This document shows positions 8,294-16,556 of a stretch of 64,000 nt of DNA, in pieces. How positions within the stretch are numbered: the stretch's first letter is position 1; each line of letters starts with the position of its first letter. Position numbers and translations under genes: made by a program. The notes under the pieces are model-generated. The model was given only the letters and a program-made list of their open reading frames with translations, was not told the origin of the DNA and did not search any database. The DNA comes from Aldehydirespirator sp965221185 (GTDB lineage Bacteria; Actinomycetota; Acidimicrobiia; Acidimicrobiales; Aldehydirespiratoraceae): positions 310,001 to 374,000 of the forward strand of contig OZ244866.1 of NCBI GenBank assembly GCA_965221185.1, written 5' to 3'.

Positions 8294-9262
8294 TCAGGCG
8301 AGCTTGAGGCCTCGGCGCTCGGCAGTGGCCAGCACCGCCGCGGGTCGGCTCGGGGACACCAGCAGCGCGGTGAGCGGGCGCGTTTCGCTGCGGTTCCGGC
8401 CGGTGACCACGCTGGCCGCCACCGGTCCGGCGAGGCGCAGCTCCAGGGCCATGCCGAAAGCCTGGGCGGTGAGGTCGTCCGCGGCGGTGCCGGCTCGGGC
8501 CGGGCCGATCGAGGCGATGCCGCGGCGGCCCAGAGGCAGCGCCTCGGCCACGGACAGATGGTCGTGGACCACCAGCCCGTTGGGCACGAACACCAACCAG
8601 CGCCTGGCCAAACGGGACAGGGTGTGGGCCGCGAAGGCCGCAACGGGCAGCCCCAGCGCGGCGGCAACTAGGCCCGCTGGCCAGCCCCGGGCGGCGAGCA
8701 GCAGGGGCCCAACGGCCACGCCGCCCACCGCGACCGCCCACATCGGCACCACCAGGGCAACTACGACCGGTCCGGGCGGGCGCAGCAGGAAACGGCGCTC
8801 GTCGCCGTAACTGGCCGCGTCAACTTGGGCCTCGCCATAGGCGGACGCCATCACCAGACCCATGCAGCCCATAGCTGCCATAAGCCCGACGAAGGCGAAG
8901 AGCCCGAGGCCGTAGGTGCCGTCGTCGGGGTAGTACTCGCCCACCGTCAACTCGATGAACCCCGCGGGCACGCCGATGCGGACGACGGTGAGGGCTCGTG
9001 CGCCCGGAAGCACTAGGGCAGCAAGCACAACGCCGTAGGCCAGCCATAGAGCGACCGTCACTGTGGTGCGAGCCGCGCCGGCGTCCGGGAGCAGCGCCTC
9101 GTAAACGAGACTTCCGAACCACCCGCCGGCCCCGACCCCGAGCCAGGCCGCGACCGCGCCGGCCCGCATCGCCAGCGCGGCTCGCGCCCGCCGGCGTTCG
9201 GCTGTTCGGGCGCCGCTTCGCACGGCGGCTATTGTGGCACCGGGCGGTGGCAGGGCGGTCAC
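8294..9262 (-). CDS. integral membrane protein, unknown function
   Basis: 322 residues from an ATG at 9262. After a basic N-terminus there are two hydrophobic segments (about residues 33-55 and 67-87), a third pair around FAFVGLMAAMGCMGLVMASA, and two more near 167-205. The C-terminal third is soluble and has a repeated pattern of beta-strand-like segments (WLVFVPNGLVVHD, MALELRL, TALLVS). I do not recognise a named family. It converges with mnmA 24 bp downstream. Confidence 0.75.
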   Translation of the reverse strand: MTALPPPGATIAAVRSGARTAERRRARAALAMRAGAVAAWLGVGAGGWFGSLVYEALLPDAGAARTTVTVALWLAYGVVLAALVLPGARALTVVRIGVPAGFIELTVGEYYPDDGTYGLGLFAFVGLMAAMGCMGLVMASAYGEAQVDAASYGDERRFLLRPPGPVVVALVVPMWAVAVGGVAVGPLLLAARGWPAGLVAAALGLPVAAFAAHTLSRLARRWLVFVPNGLVVHDHLSVAEALPLGRRGIASIGPARAGTAADDLTAQAFGMALELRLAGPVAASVVTGRNRSETRPLTALLVSPSRPAAVLATAERRGLKLA

Positions 9263-9288
9263 GGAGCAGTGACAGGGTGGTCCTGGAT

Positions 9289-9486
9289 CCCGCTCTTGTT
9301 CGCTGCGCTCACTGGTGCACCGGCCACGTTCTACCGAAATATGTAGAGAAACCCGTCATATAGGAGCAAAACTCGTGCAGATTTGAGGCGAGCTCGACAT
9401 AGGGCTACTCACGGGCCGCTCGGGCCACGACCGCGCTCGGCGCAAGCAAAGATCCATGTGAACTGCGGCCTATCCGCTCGGCCTCT
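9289..9486 (-). repeat. dispersed intergenic repeat, interrupted by about 95 bp
   Basis: Read on the minus strand this is a copy of the family at 59820-59935. The first part (TTGTTCGCTGCGCTCAC) ends at 9312. The continuation (CTCACGGGCCGCTCGGGCC) begins at 9408 and runs to the TATCCGCTCGGCCTCT module ending at 9486. The five bases CTCAC appear on both sides of the extra 95 bp (9308-9312 and 9408-9412), like a target-site duplication. The inserted segment is AT-richer than the surroundings and has no visible terminal inverted repeats or frame. Confidence 0.7.
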
Positions 9487-9509
9487 GGGGCAGATGTAGC
9501 CTCGCGGCG

Positions 9510-11645
9510 ATGACCGGTGCGGGGATCACAGACGAGGCTCGAGCCGCGGGCTCAGGGGCGCGCGTCCGCGAGTTGCAGGCCCTGCTCAACCACCATTCGG
9601 CCCTGTACTACGCGGGCAAGCCCGAGATCCCCGACGCCGACTTCGACAAGCTGCTGAGAGAGTTGGAAGCGCTGGAGGCCCGACATCCGGAGCTGGTTCA
9701 TCCCGATTCGCCCACCCAGCGGGTCGGGGCCCCGCCCGACACCGCCTTCGCGCCGGTGCGCCACGAGCCGCCGATGATGTCGCTGCACAACGCCCTCGAC
9801 CTTGATGAGCTGCGGGCCTGGAACGAGCGGGTGCACCGTGGGTTGGCGGGCCCCGTCAGGGCGGCCGGCGAGCAGGCTCTGCCGACGCTGGAGGACACCG
9901 AGGTCGGGGCCTACGCAGTCGAGCTCAAGTTCGACGGGCTCGCCATATCGATCCGCTACGACGACGGGGTGCTGGTGCGGGCCGCCACCCGCGGCGACGG
10001 TCGGACCGGCGAGGACGTCACTCACAGCGTGCGCACCATCGACGACATCCCCATCCGTCTGAGCGGCCAGGCTCCCGCGGTGCTCGAGGTGCGGGGCGAG
10101 GTCTTCCTGCTCCTCTCCACCTTCGAGGCGCTCAACGCCCGCCAGGCCGAGCGGGGCGAGAAGGCTTACGTCAACCCCCGCAACGCGGCCGCGGGCTCGC
10201 TGCGCCAGAAGGACGCCCGGGTGACGGCCGAGCGGGGCCTGTCGTTCTGGTGCTACCAGCTCGGGCGGGTCGAGGGCGGTCCCGCCTTCAGTTCCCACCT
10301 CCAGACGCTGGAGTGGCTCAAGTCGCTGGGCCTGCCCGTGAACGAGCACTCGGCGGGCCTCGCCGGCCTGGTGGCGGTGGAGGCCCATGTGGCCGACTTC
10401 GAGCGGCGCCGCCACGATCTCGACTACGAGTTCGACGGCTTGGTGGTGAAGGTCGACGATCTCGGCCTGCAGCGGCGGCTCGGCGTGGACGCCAAGGCGC
10501 CCCGCTGGGCGATCGCCTACAAGTTCGCGCCCGAGGAGCGGGCCACGAAGCTGCTCGACATCGAGGTGTCGATCGGTCCGTCCGGGCAGGCCACCCCCTT
10601 CGCCCGGCTCGAGCCGGTGTTCGTCGGCGGGGTGACGGTGGCCACCGCGACCCTCCACAATGAGGACCAGGTGGCGGCCAAGGACGTCCGGCCCGGCGAC
10701 ACCGTGATCGTGCGGCGGGCCGGCGAGGTGATCCCCGAGGTGGTGGGGCCGGTGCTCTCGGAGCGCCCGGCCCGGTCAGAGCCGTGGTCCTTCCCCAGCG
10801 ACTGCCCGGTGTGCGGCCAGGCCCTGGAGCGGGCCGAGGGCATGTCGGCCACGCTGTGCGTCAACTACTGGTGCCCCCGGCAGGTGAGGGGCCGCATCGA
10901 GCACTTCGTGGGCCGCGCCGCCATGGACATCGAGTTCCTGGGGGAGCGCAACATCGACCGATTCGTCACCGAGGGCCTGCTGGGCGACGTCGTTACCGAG
11001 GGGCGGCCCGGCGATGTTGTGGGCCTGTACTCGCTCGACTTCGAGCGGATCGAGCAGATGGAGGGATTCGGCCAGACCTCGGTGAACAACCTCCGCAAGT
11101 CCATCGAGGACAGCAAGCAGCAGCCGCTGTCGAGGCTGCTGTTCGCGCTGAGCATCCCCGAGATCGGCCAGGTCAATGCCCGGGTGCTGGCCGCGGCGTT
11201 CGGGAACGTCGACAGGATCCTGGAGGCCGACGAGGAGGCCCTGGCCGAGGTGGAGGGTTTCGGTCCGATCATCGCGGCGTCGGTGCGAGCCTGGTTCGAC
11301 GACCCGCACAACCGCAAGCTCATCGAGGGGTTGCGGTCGGCCGGGCTGCGCATGGAGGCGGACGAGCCCGGCGCCCAAGCCGCCGGCGAGGCGCTGCCCC
11401 AGACTCTGGCCGGGATGACCGTGGTGGTCAGCGGCACGCTGGAGGGCTTCAGCCGCGACGAGGCCAAGCAGGCCATCTTGGCCCGCGGCGGCTCGTCTCC
11501 GGGCTCGGTTTCGGGCCGCACCGCGGCGCTGGTGGTCGGAGCGGACCCCGGCGCGTCCAAGTTGCGCAAGGCCGAGTCGTCCGGCGTCCCGGTGATCGAC
11601 GCGGCCGCGTTCCGGGATCTGCTCGAGACCGGCAGGCTTCCTTAG
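9510..11645 (+). CDS. ligA: NAD-dependent DNA ligase
   Basis: 711 residues, the usual bacterial LigA length. It seals nicks using NAD+. In order: the Ia domain with YYAGKPEIPDADFD, the adenylation domain with the nucleotidyl lysine in AVELKFDGLAI (about residue 140), the OB fold, the four-Cys zinc finger (CPVCGQAL...CVNYWCPRQ, about residues 430-458), helix-hairpin-helix repeats (ALSIPEIGQVNARVLA, VEGFGPIIA) and a C-terminal BRCT domain (GMTVVVSGTLEGFSRDEA). A TAGCCT box ends 7 nt before the ATG. It is unrelated to the protocatechuate dioxygenase gene of the same symbol at 45740. Confidence 0.97.
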   Translation: MTGAGITDEARAAGSGARVRELQALLNHHSALYYAGKPEIPDADFDKLLRELEALEARHPELVHPDSPTQRVGAPPDTAFAPVRHEPPMMSLHNALDLDELRAWNERVHRGLAGPVRAAGEQALPTLEDTEVGAYAVELKFDGLAISIRYDDGVLVRAATRGDGRTGEDVTHSVRTIDDIPIRLSGQAPAVLEVRGEVFLLLSTFEALNARQAERGEKAYVNPRNAAAGSLRQKDARVTAERGLSFWCYQLGRVEGGPAFSSHLQTLEWLKSLGLPVNEHSAGLAGLVAVEAHVADFERRRHDLDYEFDGLVVKVDDLGLQRRLGVDAKAPRWAIAYKFAPEERATKLLDIEVSIGPSGQATPFARLEPVFVGGVTVATATLHNEDQVAAKDVRPGDTVIVRRAGEVIPEVVGPVLSERPARSEPWSFPSDCPVCGQALERAEGMSATLCVNYWCPRQVRGRIEHFVGRAAMDIEFLGERNIDRFVTEGLLGDVVTEGRPGDVVGLYSLDFERIEQMEGFGQTSVNNLRKSIEDSKQQPLSRLLFALSIPEIGQVNARVLAAAFGNVDRILEADEEALAEVEGFGPIIAASVRAWFDDPHNRKLIEGLRSAGLRMEADEPGAQAAGEALPQTLAGMTVVVSGTLEGFSRDEAKQAILARGGSSPGSVSGRTAALVVGADPGASKLRKAESSGVPVIDAAAFRDLLETGRLP

Positions 11646-11769
11646 CAGCGGTGCTTGGGCGGCTCCGCCACCCTGTCGTAGCCGCGATGTAGTTTCAGGC
11701 CGTGACTCCGGCCTGTCTGTCCTTGATGCTGCCCCTCGGTGCCGACAGCTTCTGCGACCTCCCGAAGCC

Positions 11770-13305
11770 ATGAGCACCGCAGCGCGACGGGGAGGCACGG
11801 CCACATCGAACTTCGGTGTGAGCCGTCGTGAGGGCCACGACGCATCAGGGTTCTACGAGCGGTTCCCCGTGCCCGAGATCAGCGACGACTCTCGCGTGGT
11901 CCGCCCGACGGCGGAGTCGCTCGACTGCCTGTGGGTGGGCGACGCCCGCCACATGGACGCGCACGGGAACGTGGCTGACGACTCGGTGGCTCTAGTGGTC
12001 ACCTCCCCGCCGTACTTCGCGGGCAAGGAATACGAGGAGGCGGTCGGGCAGGGTCACATCCCCGCCGACTATGTGGCCTACCTGGAGATGCTCGAAGCCG
12101 TGTTCGCGGAGTGCGCGCGCAAACTGGAGCCCGGCGGACGCATCGCCGTCAACGTCGCGAATCTGGGACGTCGCCCTTACCGCTCCCTGTCGGCCGATGT
12201 GATCAGAATCCTCCAGGACCGACTGGGCCTGCTGCTGCGCGGCGAGGTCATCTGGCGCAAGGCCCGCGGCGCGGCCGGCAACTGCGCCTGGGGCAGCTTC
12301 CAGCGGCCCAGCAACCCGGTGCTGAGAGACCTCACCGAGCGGGTGGTGATCGCCTCCAAGGGTCGCTTCGACCGGGCCGTGCCCGCGGCCGAGCGCGCCG
12401 TCCGGGGGCTGCCCTCGGAAGGCACCGCCCCGGTGGACGAGTTCCTCGAGGCCACCACCGACGTCTGGGACATACCGTCCGCATCCGCCACCCGGGTGGG
12501 GCATCCTGCGCCCTTCCCGGTTGAGCTGCCACAGCGCCTGATCGACCTGTACACGTATCGGGGCGACCTGGTGCTTGATCCGTTCATGGGCGCCGGTACC
12601 ACCGCGGTGGCCGCCGTGCGCACCGGACGCCACTACGTCGGCTTCGACACCGACGCCGGCTATCTCGCCCTGGCTGAGGAGCGCATCTCATCCGAACGCG
12701 ACCAGCTCGACCGGCGCTCGGACGTCGAGCGGTGGGAGGTGACGGTGGCGCCGGGGTCCAACGGCCGGCAGTCGCGGCTGTTCGAGCCGCCCGCCGCGTC
12801 CTCGTCATCCGGACGCAGCGGCGAACGTCTGCCGGCCAATGGCTCCGACCCCGACCTAGCCGACGACAACTTCCAGGCGAGGGCGGTGCGGCAGGGGCGC
12901 AAAGCCCAGGAGTTGGCCTGGGTCGTGCTGGCCGAGAACGGATTCGGCGACATCCACAACAGGGTGTCTCTCGACGGAGGGGTCGAAGTCAACTATTCGG
13001 CGCTGGACCAGCGGGGCCGCCGATGGCTGTTCGACGTGTCGGGTGCCTTCAGCGTCACCCAGCGCCCCGGACTTCGTCGCATCGACACGCTGTGGAAGGC
13101 GATTGGGAGGGCTGCCGTGCTGCATTCGCGGCCCGCAAGGGAGCCGCTGGTTCTCCTGACCACCGACCGCCCGGCTCCCAACAGCGCCGGGCAGCGCGCC
13201 CTCGACGCGGTTACCGGCGACGACAAGCCGATCCGCGCGGTGATCGAGATGGGCGACCTCGATGATTTGGAACGCCTCGCCCGCTTCGCCACCGGCGACG
13301 TGTGA
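11770..13305 (+). CDS. site-specific DNA methyltransferase with extra C-terminal domain
   Basis: 511 residues. Motif IV is VVTSPPYFAGKEYEE (about residue 76) and motif I is LVLDPFMGAGTTAV (about residue 270). This order, IV before I, marks a beta-type amino-methyltransferase acting on adenine N6 or cytosine N4. The core ends near residue 300. The remaining 200 residues are unusual: a low-complexity linker, then FQARAVRQGRKAQELAWVV, NYSALDQRGRRWLFDVSGAF and a beta-strand-rich end that recalls a nuclease-like fold without a clear catalytic triad. The gene at 13371 follows on the same strand, so the two probably form a restriction-modification system. Recognition sequence unknown. Confidence 0.88.
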   Translation: MSTAARRGGTATSNFGVSRREGHDASGFYERFPVPEISDDSRVVRPTAESLDCLWVGDARHMDAHGNVADDSVALVVTSPPYFAGKEYEEAVGQGHIPADYVAYLEMLEAVFAECARKLEPGGRIAVNVANLGRRPYRSLSADVIRILQDRLGLLLRGEVIWRKARGAAGNCAWGSFQRPSNPVLRDLTERVVIASKGRFDRAVPAAERAVRGLPSEGTAPVDEFLEATTDVWDIPSASATRVGHPAPFPVELPQRLIDLYTYRGDLVLDPFMGAGTTAVAAVRTGRHYVGFDTDAGYLALAEERISSERDQLDRRSDVERWEVTVAPGSNGRQSRLFEPPAASSSSGRSGERLPANGSDPDLADDNFQARAVRQGRKAQELAWVVLAENGFGDIHNRVSLDGGVEVNYSALDQRGRRWLFDVSGAFSVTQRPGLRRIDTLWKAIGRAAVLHSRPAREPLVLLTTDRPAPNSAGQRALDAVTGDDKPIRAVIEMGDLDDLERLARFATGDV

Positions 13306-13370
13306 GACGGTGACCGAAGCGCTCTTCGATTGGGAGCGTAAGTCGGCACGGGCGTCTTGAGGACCGCCAG

Positions 13371-14432
13371 ATGGCTGACAATCGGACCACCGTCACCGAA
13401 CTGGCCACAGCGCTGGGAATGACCGGGCACGCCGCACTCGAAGCTGCGGTCGAGGCCCGACCCGAAAGCCTCGAGATCGGATCCGGCCAGTGGGCAGGTC
13501 TCGAGGGCATCCTCCGCAGCGGGGCCTGGACCGCCGTGGCGGAGACCGCCTTCGACAACGGCGCCTACTTTGCCGCGCACGGCGATGGGCTCAAGGGACG
13601 CATGCCTGAGCGCATCGAGTGGAGCGGAGGTCGGCGTATGCCTGGCGATAGGCCCGTGCCGGCCGACTTGCTGGTCGATCGCGTCTACCTGATCAGCTGC
13701 AAGTATCTTTCGCGAATAATTCACAACACCGCCCCGGCCTTCTTATTCCGTGATGCGCTGGCAGTAACGTCGGGGTCGCGTGGTGTGAACTGGTTCCAAG
13801 AGGTAGCGGCCGGTGCGCACGAGGCGCTCTACGCCCGGACCGTGGATGTGCTCGGTCTGATGGACATGGCTGAGTCTCCGGAATCGCTGACCTCCGAGCA
13901 GCGCAAGAAGTTAAGGGTTGCCCTCAAGGAGCGAGTTCACCCGGGACTACCGACTGAACTCGACTCGCCGTACAAGCGCCTGATCGGCAGCGTGAGCCGG
14001 GCATCGGCTGAGCTATGGAGCGAGGCTCTCGGTGATCGGGCTGAGCAGGAGCGAATGCTGTGGCGGCTGCTGCGAGTTTACTCGGCCACATATTTCATTC
14101 TCGGCATCGACCAGCGACGGACGATGCGTCTTCGGGTCATGACTCCGTGGGAGTGGCGGCAGTCTTACGAGTTCCTGTCGCTCGCCGTGAGGGCGGCCGG
14201 ACGAGGCCAGCCCCGGGTCGACTGGGACGCCACTTACCGTGACCTGGCTGCCGGGCAGCGCCGTCGCGTCCGGGGTCATGTCGAGATCCGGTGGAGCCAT
14301 GGACCCTTCAACAAGCCGCCTGAGGCGAAGGTCTACCTCGACACACCGCACGCACAGGTGCCGGGCTATCGCCAGCTCGACCACACCGACGAGCCTCCGC
14401 CCTACAGCCAGCAGCGCCTGATCGACCCCTGA
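13371..14432 (+). CDS. putative restriction endonuclease partner of the upstream methyltransferase
   Basis: 353 residues from an ATG at 13371. No family is recognised with certainty. Residues about 82-120 include DRPVPADLLVDRVYLISCKYLSRI, where PADLL followed by ISCKYL has the spacing of a PD-(D/E)xK nuclease core (Asp, then a hydrophobic strand ending in x-x-Lys). The position right after a DNA methyltransferase supports a restriction enzyme. It is slightly less GC-rich than its neighbours, consistent with transfer. A short GTG frame of 16 codons lies in the 65-bp gap and is not claimed as a gene. Confidence 0.6.
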   Translation: MADNRTTVTELATALGMTGHAALEAAVEARPESLEIGSGQWAGLEGILRSGAWTAVAETAFDNGAYFAAHGDGLKGRMPERIEWSGGRRMPGDRPVPADLLVDRVYLISCKYLSRIIHNTAPAFLFRDALAVTSGSRGVNWFQEVAAGAHEALYARTVDVLGLMDMAESPESLTSEQRKKLRVALKERVHPGLPTELDSPYKRLIGSVSRASAELWSEALGDRAEQERMLWRLLRVYSATYFILGIDQRRTMRLRVMTPWEWRQSYEFLSLAVRAAGRGQPRVDWDATYRDLAAGQRRRVRGHVEIRWSHGPFNKPPEAKVYLDTPHAQVPGYRQLDHTDEPPPYSQQRLIDP

Positions 14433-14491
14433 CTGGGGCCTCGAGCGGATCTCCGTCCGCGTGATCGGGTGCAATGCGGGGCGACGTAGGG

Positions 14492-14971
14492 CTAGGAGAC
14501 TTCGAAGCACCAGCGGGCGGTGTCGGACTCCTCGGGGCGGGCGATTAGCACGAACCTTGCCACCGCGCAGTTGGTGTCGGGCGACAGGGCCTCGATGAGG
14601 CGTCCGTCGCCGGGCACGAACTCGAACCGGTTGAGGCCCTCGATGTGGGCGACCTCGGCGGTCACGTCGACGCCTCCGGCGGACTGCTCGCTGGGGTAGA
14701 TGACCAGCGAGGACAGCCGGTAGCGGGTGTCGAGGACCACCCCCACCCGCTGCTGCTGCAGCACCTCGTCGCCGGGGCTCGGTATTACCCGGTCCACGGC
14801 GGGGGCCGCGGTGACCGCGCTCTGGTTGTCGTCGTCGCCCGAGCCAACCAGAGCGGCCACAACCAGGCCCAAGATCCCGAGCACGGCTAGAACGGCGATG
14901 CCCACGCGGACCCGCAGCTGGCTGCGCTGAGGCGCTGGCGATTGGTCGGGTCCGCGGCCGTTGGTAGTCAT
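14492..14971 (-). CDS. membrane-anchored protein, unknown function
   Basis: 159 residues from an ATG at 14971. A basic, Pro/Gln-rich N-terminus is followed by one transmembrane helix (GIAVLAVLGILGLVVAALVG, about residues 25-44), a short acidic linker and an extracytoplasmic domain of about 110 residues with two cysteines (NCAVARF and ARWCFEVS), which could form a disulfide. A much longer frame extends upstream to 15571, but it runs antisense through the HNH gene and is rejected. Confidence 0.7.
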   Translation of the reverse strand: MTTNGRGPDQSPAPQRSQLRVRVGIAVLAVLGILGLVVAALVGSGDDDNQSAVTAAPAVDRVIPSPGDEVLQQQRVGVVLDTRYRLSSLVIYPSEQSAGGVDVTAEVAHIEGLNRFEFVPGDGRLIEALSPDTNCAVARFVLIARPEESDTARWCFEVS

Positions 14972-15080
14972 CCCATATTGCACCGTATCGGTCCGGAGTA
15001 TCACCAAGCGAGGGACCTCTCCGATGGCCGACTTCGACACATTATTGTTCAAGAAATATCCTAAAATCACTTGTAAATAC

Positions 15081-15110
15081 TTGACAATTGTCACACCCCT
15101 ATGAGATACT
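15081..15110 (+). promoter_or_regulatory. promoter of the DUF222/HNH gene, leaderless
   Basis: TTGACA (15081-15086) and GATACT (15105-15110) are separated by 18 bp inside an AT-rich stretch (about 15030-15115) that stands out from the GC-rich surroundings. The ATG begins 7 nt after the end of the -10 box, where transcription should start, so the mRNA probably has no 5' leader. Confidence 0.75.
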
Positions 15111-15116
15111 CTGCTC

Positions 15117-16469
15117 ATGCTGATCGAAGCCGCTCGACGGGCCGAGGCCGCGGTGAAGGAGATGATGGCCATCGCCAACGACGGGTCGGCGACGACTGAC
15201 GAGTTCCGCAACGCGTTGGGGATCTCCAAGTCGATAGTCGGAATCTCCTCAGCGTTCCAGACCTCGGCCGCGGCCACGGTGGCGGGGCGGGAGCGCCATG
15301 GCGACGGTGGCGCCGAGGTTCTGGCTGAAGCTGCGGGGTTGTCGCGCCGGGAGGCGCACAGCCAGGTGAAGACGGCCCGGGTGATCGAGGCGGTGCCCGC
15401 GGTGCGGGACGCGGTTGAGTCGGGCCGGGTGCCGATCGCCAACGTCAAACGGCTCGCCGAGGCCGTGGGGAAGACCAGCGTCGACGCGGTGGACTCCGAC
15501 AGCGAGTTGTTGGCGAAGGCTGAGTCGATGCGTCCCGAGCAGTTCACACGCGAGGCCCGCCGCTGGGTCACCGACCGCGAAGACGACGGCGGGGAGTCAG
15601 AGCACCGGCGCCAGCGGGCTCGGCGCTGCGTGCGGGTCTGGGACGCAGACGACGGGATGGTGCACGTTCACGGGCAGTTCGACTCGGTTACCGGACGGCG
15701 CATCGGCAACCGTCTGCGGGCCGAGGCCGCCCGGATGTATGACCGGGACAAGAAGAGCTCCGAGGGCTCAGCCGAGAGGCGCTCGTTCCAGCAGTGCATG
15801 GCCGACGCCCTCGACGACCTCACCGCCAACAACAACGCGGGCGGTGGAGGCAAGCCCGTCGCCGACATCTGCGTGGTCGCGCATGTCGATGCCGCCACCG
15901 GCAAGCTCATCGCGGAGCTTCCCGGCGGCGACCGGCTGCCCCGCTCGGTGCTAGAAGAGATCGCCTGCAACGCCAAGTGGACCGGGATGGTCTATGACAC
16001 GCGGGGGGCGCTGTTGTGGCAGGGCCACAGCAAGCGCACCGCCACGGCTGCGCAGCTCAAGGCGCTCAAGGCCATCTACGGCGGCTGCTTCGCCTGCGGA
16101 GCCGACTTCGACATGTGTCAGGCCCACCACGTCAAACCAGTGTCTGAGGGCGGGCCCACCGACGTTGACAATATGGTGCCAGCCTGCTGGGGCTGCCACA
16201 ACAAGATTCACTACTTCGGCTGGCAGATCCAGGGCCCACCCGGCAAACGCACCCTGCATACCCCCAGCGGCGTGAACTACGGCCCCGCCCACGCCCCCGA
16301 GCAATCCCTCCTGCACGTACCTGGCATCGAACACGCCCCCGAGCAATCCCTCCTGCGCGTTCCCGGCATCGAACACGCCCCCGACCCTCCACCGCGGTGC
16401 CAGCCCCACGGCTCGCACGCCCCCGAGCACCTACCGGCACTATTCGCTTCAAACGCTGCGGACCCCTAG
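15117..16469 (+). CDS. DUF222 / HNH endonuclease domain protein (13E12-like)
   Basis: 450 residues. The N-terminal 230 residues are the helical DUF222 region (RVIEAVPAVRDAVESGRVP is typical). The HNH nuclease domain lies at about 320-380: GGCFACGADFDMC, AHHVKPVSEGGPTDVDN and CWGCHNKIHYFGW give the paired zinc cysteines and the catalytic histidine. After it comes a Pro-rich tail with imperfect repeats of HAPEQSLLHVPGIE. These proteins are numerous in actinobacteria, spread as multicopy families, and their role is unclear. A strong promoter lies 7 nt upstream. Confidence 0.9.
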   Translation: MLIEAARRAEAAVKEMMAIANDGSATTDEFRNALGISKSIVGISSAFQTSAAATVAGRERHGDGGAEVLAEAAGLSRREAHSQVKTARVIEAVPAVRDAVESGRVPIANVKRLAEAVGKTSVDAVDSDSELLAKAESMRPEQFTREARRWVTDREDDGGESEHRRQRARRCVRVWDADDGMVHVHGQFDSVTGRRIGNRLRAEAARMYDRDKKSSEGSAERRSFQQCMADALDDLTANNNAGGGGKPVADICVVAHVDAATGKLIAELPGGDRLPRSVLEEIACNAKWTGMVYDTRGALLWQGHSKRTATAAQLKALKAIYGGCFACGADFDMCQAHHVKPVSEGGPTDVDNMVPACWGCHNKIHYFGWQIQGPPGKRTLHTPSGVNYGPAHAPEQSLLHVPGIEHAPEQSLLRVPGIEHAPDPPPRCQPHGSHAPEHLPALFASNAADP

Positions 16470-16556
16470 CGCCAGCCCGGATGTGACGCCGTTCACACTC
16501 CCCTCGGGCGAGGTAGAGGTCCGGCCGGCGCGGCCTTGGGCGATACCGTGGCGACG

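Noticed and set aside
14972..15571. 200-residue N-terminal extension of the membrane-anchored protein
   Set aside because: It runs antisense through the HNH gene and its promoter; the protein-like part starts at ATG 14971.
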